Below, in pieces: positions 59,715 through 64,000 of a stretch of 64,000 bases of DNA. The translations under genes and the position numbers were made by a program. Position 1 is the first letter of the stretch. The number at the start of each line of letters is the position of its first letter. The DNA comes from Phytoseiulus persimilis (lineage: Eukaryota; Arthropoda; Arachnida; Mesostigmata; Phytoseiidae), in NCBI GenBank assembly GCA_037576195.1, contig CM075104.1, positions 9,988,775 to 10,052,774 of the forward strand, read 5' to 3'. A model generated the notes under the pieces. It did not search any database. It worked only from the letters and a program-made list of their open reading frames with translations, and was not told the DNA's origin.

Positions 59715-60480
59715 AAACATATCTGACCTCACCTGCAACGAGTGTCGGCCTACCTCGACGACCGGTGGATAATCGACGAAACTGGGCGAAGGCATGAAAT
59801 GACTACAGGTTTACCTCAAGGCTCCATCCTCGGACCGACGCTATGGAACATCGCATGCGATGGCGTGTTGAGAATCCGACTTCCACACGGCGCAACGACG
59901 ATAGCTTATGGAGATGATCTGGCGCTAATGGTCGCGGCAAGAACAATGGCTTCCATGGGCACCACTGGTGGAACCGAGAACACGCATTAAGAACGAGGAC
60001 AAAGAAACTATATAATCTCACGGCCATAGACATTATCTCCCGAGAAGACATAGGAGACGAAACTATCGAAGAGGGGTAAGCGCAACAGTATATGGTTGCC
60101 CAGAAGCGCAGTTCCGTTCGGACTAGATACACGCACAGCTGTATCCCAAGAGTTCGCGAACGGATTGAAAAAAGCTTCGGAGACTTGACATACTACACGG
60201 CACAAGCACTCATCGTACATGGCATTTTAAACCAGCACATATTTACACTTCATCAAGAAGGGCCCCTCGCCCCTGTGCGTGCGATACCACTCAAAGGAGA
60301 TACGCGACGTGGAGCACACCATCGCAGAGTGCGATGCGCAGAGGGGACCTCGGGCGGGCCTCGGAAACATCAGAACGATCCCTGAGCTGACAGCTCAGAT
60401 GATTTATACCGAAGGAGAGGGGGGCCGTTCTACGAGACTGATTGGCCGCCCAATACGGAAGAAGGATACTCTCCCCTCGG
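59715..60480 (+). pseudogene. Non-LTR retrotransposon reverse transcriptase relic (D)
   Basis: The frame at 59742-59990 reads YLDDRWIIDETGRRHEMTTG followed by LPQGSILGPTLWNIACDGVL and TIAYGDDLALMVAA. These are RT domains 4-5, with the catalytic YADD box changed to YGDD, as in R1/LOA-like elements. Downstream, 60180-60260 gives YYTAQALIVHGILNQHIF and 60305-60330 VEHTIAEC, the region around the C-terminal zinc knuckle (normally C..C...H....C). Stops and at least two frameshifts separate the blocks. It is flanked on both sides by the 45-bp minisatellite. Confidence 0.82.
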
Positions 60481-60739
60481 ACAGCGAGGACTAAATGCAC
60501 CACAAAACACGCCAACCAGGATGGATCAGAACCCGACTCCCAGCCCCGGGTCGAGAAGGCAAAGGATAGGAGGTTTCCACAATCACGTGCGCGGCGCAAT
60601 GAAACAACAATCTAACGGAGGAGAGAAATGGGGAAAACATCCGGAAGGACTACGCTCGGTCCATGGGTAGGGCGCGGCCCCATGGGCTCCATCGGGCGCG
60701 GTGAGATACCTCCGATGGGAAATAACTCCGACTCTATGG

Positions 60740-60935
60740 AAAAAAAGACCTAGTATAGTGCGGTCGATTTCGGACACACCTCCTTGGACGCCTATAAATA
60801 AGATCAGAATGATCCCGGGATCAACTCTCTACACCCGAAGAGTATGGAATAGTCGGTTACGGAAGCACCTTCATGGTGCGATAGAGAGTATGGTCAGATC
60901 GATGCCGACCACACCTCCATAGTCCAGAGAGAAAG
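60740..60935 (+). repeat. 45-bp minisatellite units
   Basis: Four degenerate units (AAGAGTATGGAATAGTCGGT, GAGAGTATGGTCAGATCGAT) immediately beyond RT relic D. Confidence 0.65.
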
Positions 60936-60939
60936 CCGG

Positions 60940-61435
60940 ACAAACTTAGAGGTATACTACGAGACTTCGGCTTGACGCGCGTTGAGCGCAATCGTTCACG
61001 ACTCTACAGAGCTAGAAGAGCGAGCGATGGAGGCGGGCCCTGTTTTTGACGCCGTGGATGGCCGCCCTGGGTCCTCTCGCGAGGCTTCAAACGCCTTGCA
61101 ACTCCAAGGAGGAAGCTTCTCCTCATGGTGAAGTTGCCACTCCGACGCGGACGATTCCTCGGAACTATCAGGCTGCTACACGCTGTAACCGTTTGAGTTC
61201 AGGCATGTCCAGAACTCTCGTGCAATATGTGCGCATCGAACCTTATCCGTGCAACCTGCTCAGACTGGCCGGCTTGCCGGGTACTCTCAGGGAAGACAGC
61301 TCTGAGTCCAAACTCTGTTCCGTGCCAAGAGGAGCAGAAAGTCGTGGGCGATTATTAGCGCTCGGAAGAAGAGGAATAGGAGAATACGGTATCGCACGGT
61401 CGCGTGTTCTGTCGTAGAAGGAGAATTCCACCATT
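60940..61435. other. No gene identified
   Basis: Nothing recognised on either strand. Confidence 0.4.
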
Positions 61436-61441
61436 TTCGGA

Positions 61442-61738
61442 TCACTGCGCGCAGAGCCAGGCGTAGGAGAAGCTCCCAGGCAGCGGACGGATCCCGAGCG
61501 AGGATTCAATCTGCCAATCTCTGAGTGGGTGAGGCCTGTCCTCGCGGGGATGCTCTCTGAGAGACGGAGTGGTTCCGTTCCAGGGAGCGAGATTCAGCCG
61601 GACTGAGCTGTGTGAATTCTGACTTGCGACTCTGGAGGGATCCCCGATTCTCTCCGGAACGGCTGAACAAGAGCAGTCCCTGGAACACACGATTCCCGCG
61701 AGGATGAGGGTGAGAAGACTTCGGTAGTCATCCATCGC
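61442..61738 (-). CDS. Possible small secreted peptide precursor
   Basis: From the ATG at 61736-61738 a 98-codon frame opens MDDYRSLLTLILAGIVCSRD, which resembles a signal peptide, and continues with SCSAVPERIG, a hydrophilic middle rich in Arg, Pro and Ser, and an aromatic C-terminus ending LCAQ. TATATATA lies about 40 bp upstream on the same strand. There are no dibasic repeats to mark a neuropeptide. The frame also extends upstream to 61795. Chance is a real alternative, since no family is recognised. Confidence 0.25.
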   Translation of the reverse strand, partial: AMDDYRSLLTLILAGIVCSRDCSCSAVPERIGDPSRVASQNSHSSVRLNLAPWNGTTPSLREHPREDRPHPLRDWQIESSLGIRPLPGSFSYAWLCAQ

Positions 61739-61799
61739 AAATTGTGTTCCATTGAGAATGACGCTTTCAGATAGCGATATATATAACTCTATCATGTAT

Positions 61800-62130
61800 G
61801 CCTCTCAACAGCGGCATTTTGGAGAGGTGAGCAAAACGTGATACCGAGGTCCTCGTGTAATGCGGTCAGATGATTCCCTGGGGCCTCTGGCCCCCACATC
61901 CTCGCTCATTGTTTATCACGGAGTGTGGCGTATTCCAGTATAGGGATGATCGATTTGATTCGCAGTCGGCGCAGCAAACGGTGATGGGCGGAGCAGCGCA
62001 TTCCTCTCGAATATCTGTCTGAGGAGAGGATTCTGGATTCTCCGCGGCGACTCGGTGTCACCAGCCATGGAAAGCCTTTTGGAATCTGCTTTTCTACTGT
62101 ATGGCACGAAACCCGCTCCCTCGTGTAGTG
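61800..62130. other. No gene identified
   Basis: Spacer before the tRNA cluster. Nothing recognised. Confidence 0.4.
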
Positions 62131-62132
62131 TC

Positions 62133-62206
62133 GGCCCACTAGCTCAGTCGGTTAGAGCGTCGTGCTAATAACGCGAAGGTCACAGGTTCGATCCCTGTGT
62201 GGGCCA
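62133..62206 (+). tRNA. tRNA-Ile (anticodon AAU)
   Basis: A 74-nt cloverleaf: acceptor GGCCCAC/GTGGGCC with discriminator A, D arm with A box TAGCTCAGTCGG, anticodon loop CTAATAA (anticodon AAT, read as inosine in the first position), T arm CACAGGTTCGATCCCTGTG. A run of ten or more T begins at 62211 and ends transcription by polymerase III. It matches the canonical animal tRNA-Ile closely. Confidence 0.95.
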
Positions 62207-62209
62207 TAT

Positions 62210-62221
62210 CTTTTTTTTTTT
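62210..62221 (+). terminator. Pol III terminator of tRNA-Ile
   Basis: Uninterrupted T run starting 5 nt after the tRNA 3' end. Confidence 0.85.
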
Positions 62222-62464
62222 CTCACCACGTCCTAAGATTGCCAGCACGGCGACTCATGCCTCATCAGTCCCCATTCCTGAATCAGCTCTGATTTTTCAG
62301 TACAGCGAAATGCTACCTGGCTTGTTTGCAGTTCTCGTGGGCTCTCTCCGCTCTTCGGAAAGAGACCAGTCGTGAAGAACCACTGACTCTATCTCTCGGT
62401 CGGGGAATCACGGAATTGGGACACCAAGACAGTTAACGAGATCAAGCTTTCATCCCTTGACCCG

Positions 62465-62522
62465 ATAGTTAACGCGCCAACCTCAGCCAGACATCATTCC
62501 CCATGGCTCGAATCCTGCCAGC
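62465..62522 (+). repeat. tRNA-like fragment
   Basis: AGTTAACGCGCCAACCTCAG resembles the D-arm end and anticodon arm of a tRNA, and GGCTCGAATCC at about 62505-62515 is B-box-like. The 5' half and acceptor stem are missing. Probably a decayed tRNA in the cluster. Confidence 0.3.
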
Positions 62523-62670
62523 TAAAATTAGTGCCGCATCGTCAACGTCTGCTCGAATGATGCACCTCTTCGACGCTCCAGTCGGCTGAGCGGAAGCTTT
62601 TCGTTCCATACCCTGGCTTCCCGTTGAAAGCATTCTTCACCGAATTGCTGGGAGGACGAAAAAAGGTTAC

Positions 62671-62743
62671 TGGAGATGCGGGGTATCGATCCCCGTACCT
62701 CTCGCATGCTAAGCGAGCGCTCTACCATCTGAGCTACATCCCC
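62671..62743 (-). tRNA. tRNA-Ala (anticodon AGC)
   Basis: A 73-nt cloverleaf on the minus strand: acceptor GGGGATG/CATCTCC (one G-T pair), D arm TAGCTCAGATGG, anticodon stem CTCGC/GCGAG with loop TTAGCAT (anticodon AGC), T arm CGGGGATCGATACCCCG. The acceptor lacks the usual GGGG-strong start but carries G3 paired near position 70; the G3-U70 identity pair of alanine tRNAs fits the G-T pair. Confidence 0.92.
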
Positions 62744-63070
62744 GCGCTGCTCCAAGCGGTGTACGCGACGGTCTGGAGGTCAGCTGATCTGGATAGCAGG
62801 CTTATTTTGGTGTAACACCAGCTGGCGCTGCACTGACGTCATTCTAGCGGAGCGCCGATCAAGTTCTTCAGCGGGGCGGCCTGTTGACGCTGAAGTATGG
62901 CTGCTGAAGGTCGTCTGCTTCGAACATGGGGTTGACGGCTTGAAAGTTCGAAACACGGTCTTTCACTCGATGCTGCTGGAAAAAGTCGACAGGCTGGCGA
63001 GTCTTCAGTCAGCCTTGCCACGCTCGTTCGCTGTGTCCTCAAAACAGTTGTCGAGATTTCCGCATGGCAT

Positions 63071-63143
63071 GCCCGGCTAGCTCAGTCGGTAGAGCATGAG
63101 ACTCTTAATCTCAGGGTCGTGGGTTCGAGCCCCACGTTGGGCG
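63071..63143 (+). tRNA. tRNA-Lys (anticodon CUU)
   Basis: A 73-nt cloverleaf: acceptor GCCCGGC/GTTGGGC with discriminator G, D arm TAGCTCAGTCGG, anticodon loop CTCTTAA (anticodon CTT), T arm GTGGGTTCGAGCCCCAC. A T run follows at 63147-63151. Nearly identical to canonical animal tRNA-Lys. Confidence 0.95.
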
Positions 63144-63149
63144 ATATTT

Positions 63150-64000
63150 TTTGAGCGCATGCGCAACGCTCAATTTTCTGCTGTCGAGGTTTTTACTCGT
63201 ATCTCTCTATAGTCTCATGCGATGTGCCCTGACGTTCCGATCGAACGTGGTGCGAAAATAGTCGGCAAGTGTCGTCGCTGCGGTGGAGAGAAGCATCAAG
63301 CCCGGGAAACTGTTCCCGAAGCTTCTGCGCGCCATCTAGGCACGGTATCAGCCACATTTGCCGTTCGCGCTAGCATCCAAGTCACATTGTGCCACACGCG
63401 TCAGGTCGAAACATTAGGCGCGCGCAAGACAGACTCCGGGACTAAGGCAGAGAAATTCTACACTCTCATAATCGTCTCGAGGCCTCACCAGCTGAGAGGT
63501 CGAGGACGGGTCCTTCCGCCGCTCAAGTAAGCACAGATTACTGCGGCAGCGCACTCGATTTTTGAGCTCTAACCAGAAGATTTCCGAAATTTTCGCCTCT
63601 TCATTCCATGCATCGTTTCTCGGACAGCAGCGCGGTGGGCCAACGGCGTTCTCTCGATACGAACTTCCGGATTCGAACAATCCTCATTCGACTCCCATCC
63701 AGAACGCGTCAAGACTCGAAAATTGTGTGAATCAGTCCTCGCGAACGTTTCGGTGCGGAGGCTCTGATTTAGGCTCGGATATCCGCAGTCTTTGAAAAGC
63801 GCGCCACGTTTGTCCGTGGGTTTGTTTTGAAAAGTGGCTCGATACTCACACGAGTATGTTTGGGTCCGAGTGACTGTCGTCGTCGCAGAGACGACGGAAA
63901 CTTTTTTTGATTTGTCCCTATTTTGTTGCGTTGATGCTTCCGTTTGCACAGGGAATATAACGAACCTAATCCTGCCACAACTCGGCGCGAGGAATGGATT
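63150..64000. other. No supported gene at the right edge
   Basis: The minus-strand frames 63569-63949 and 63414-63680 have no family resemblance. A gene continuing past the window edge cannot be excluded. Confidence 0.4.

Noticed and set aside
1..64000. CRISPR array, prokaryotic operon, phage or defence island
   Set aside because: Spliced genes, Pol III tRNA terminators and LINE/Tc1 relics show this is nuclear eukaryotic DNA; the tandem repeats lack unique equal-length spacers.

Overview
This is eukaryotic nuclear DNA, most likely from an arthropod. The genes are split by short introns of about 70-180 nt with GT-AG borders, there are eukaryotic-type tRNA genes (Ile-AAU, Ala-AGC, Lys-CUU), and relics of non-LTR retrotransposons and Tc1/mariner elements are scattered through it. 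Roughly balanced base composition, compact introns, and the gene content (SLC22 organic-cation transporters, an SLC5 sodium symporter, a CD36-type scavenger receptor, IMPDH) suggest a mite, perhaps a phytoseiid such as Galendromus. That placement is inference from general knowledge; no search was run.

Left part (1-26 kb): gene-poor. It holds two non-LTR reverse-transcriptase relics on opposite strands (3.1-3.7 and 4.0-4.9 kb), a DD37D mariner-type transposase with three in-frame stops (5.5-6.6 kb), one intact single-exon gene for a secretory-pathway protein with a DM4/DM12-like cysteine region (8.1-8.8 kb), about 12 kb with no gene I can support but with dispersed repeats, a third RT relic followed by a Tc1-like relic (21-22.3 kb), and one small secreted-protein gene on the minus strand (23.4-23.7 kb).

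Middle (26-42.4 kb): three minus-strand genes. Two SLC22 major-facilitator genes lie in tandem with identical 11-exon structures. The proximal copy (35.7-38.5 kb) is intact and compact. The distal copy (26.3-33.2 kb) has kept every splice site but carries a TAA in exon 6, a GC-AG intron, and two introns swollen to 1.7 and 2.7 kb; the first of these contains a pogo-like non-autonomous transposon. A complete four-exon IMP dehydrogenase gene, the rate-limiting step of guanine nucleotide synthesis, follows at 40.5-42.3 kb.

Right part (43-64 kb): an orphan exon of an unrecognised protein (45.0 kb), a ten-exon SLC5-type sodium:solute symporter on the plus strand (47.3-50.4 kb), and a converging CD36/SR-B scavenger receptor on the minus strand (50.8-55.3 kb) with a 30-bp minisatellite just upstream of its first recognised exon. 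Beyond are arrays of a dispersed 45-bp minisatellite, a fourth RT relic (59.7-60.5 kb) and a cluster of three tRNA genes (62.1-63.1 kb). The functional theme is membrane transport and uptake, but I see no sign of co-regulation; clustering of the two SLC22 genes is explained by tandem duplication.

I did not find a clearly novel biological system. The most interesting observations are the SLC22 pair caught in decay, a GGAAGT donor in an otherwise intact SLC5 gene, three Trp-to-stop changes in the transposase, and several dispersed repeat families. All exon boundaries were derived by hand from reading frame, phase and splice consensus, and need transcript support.
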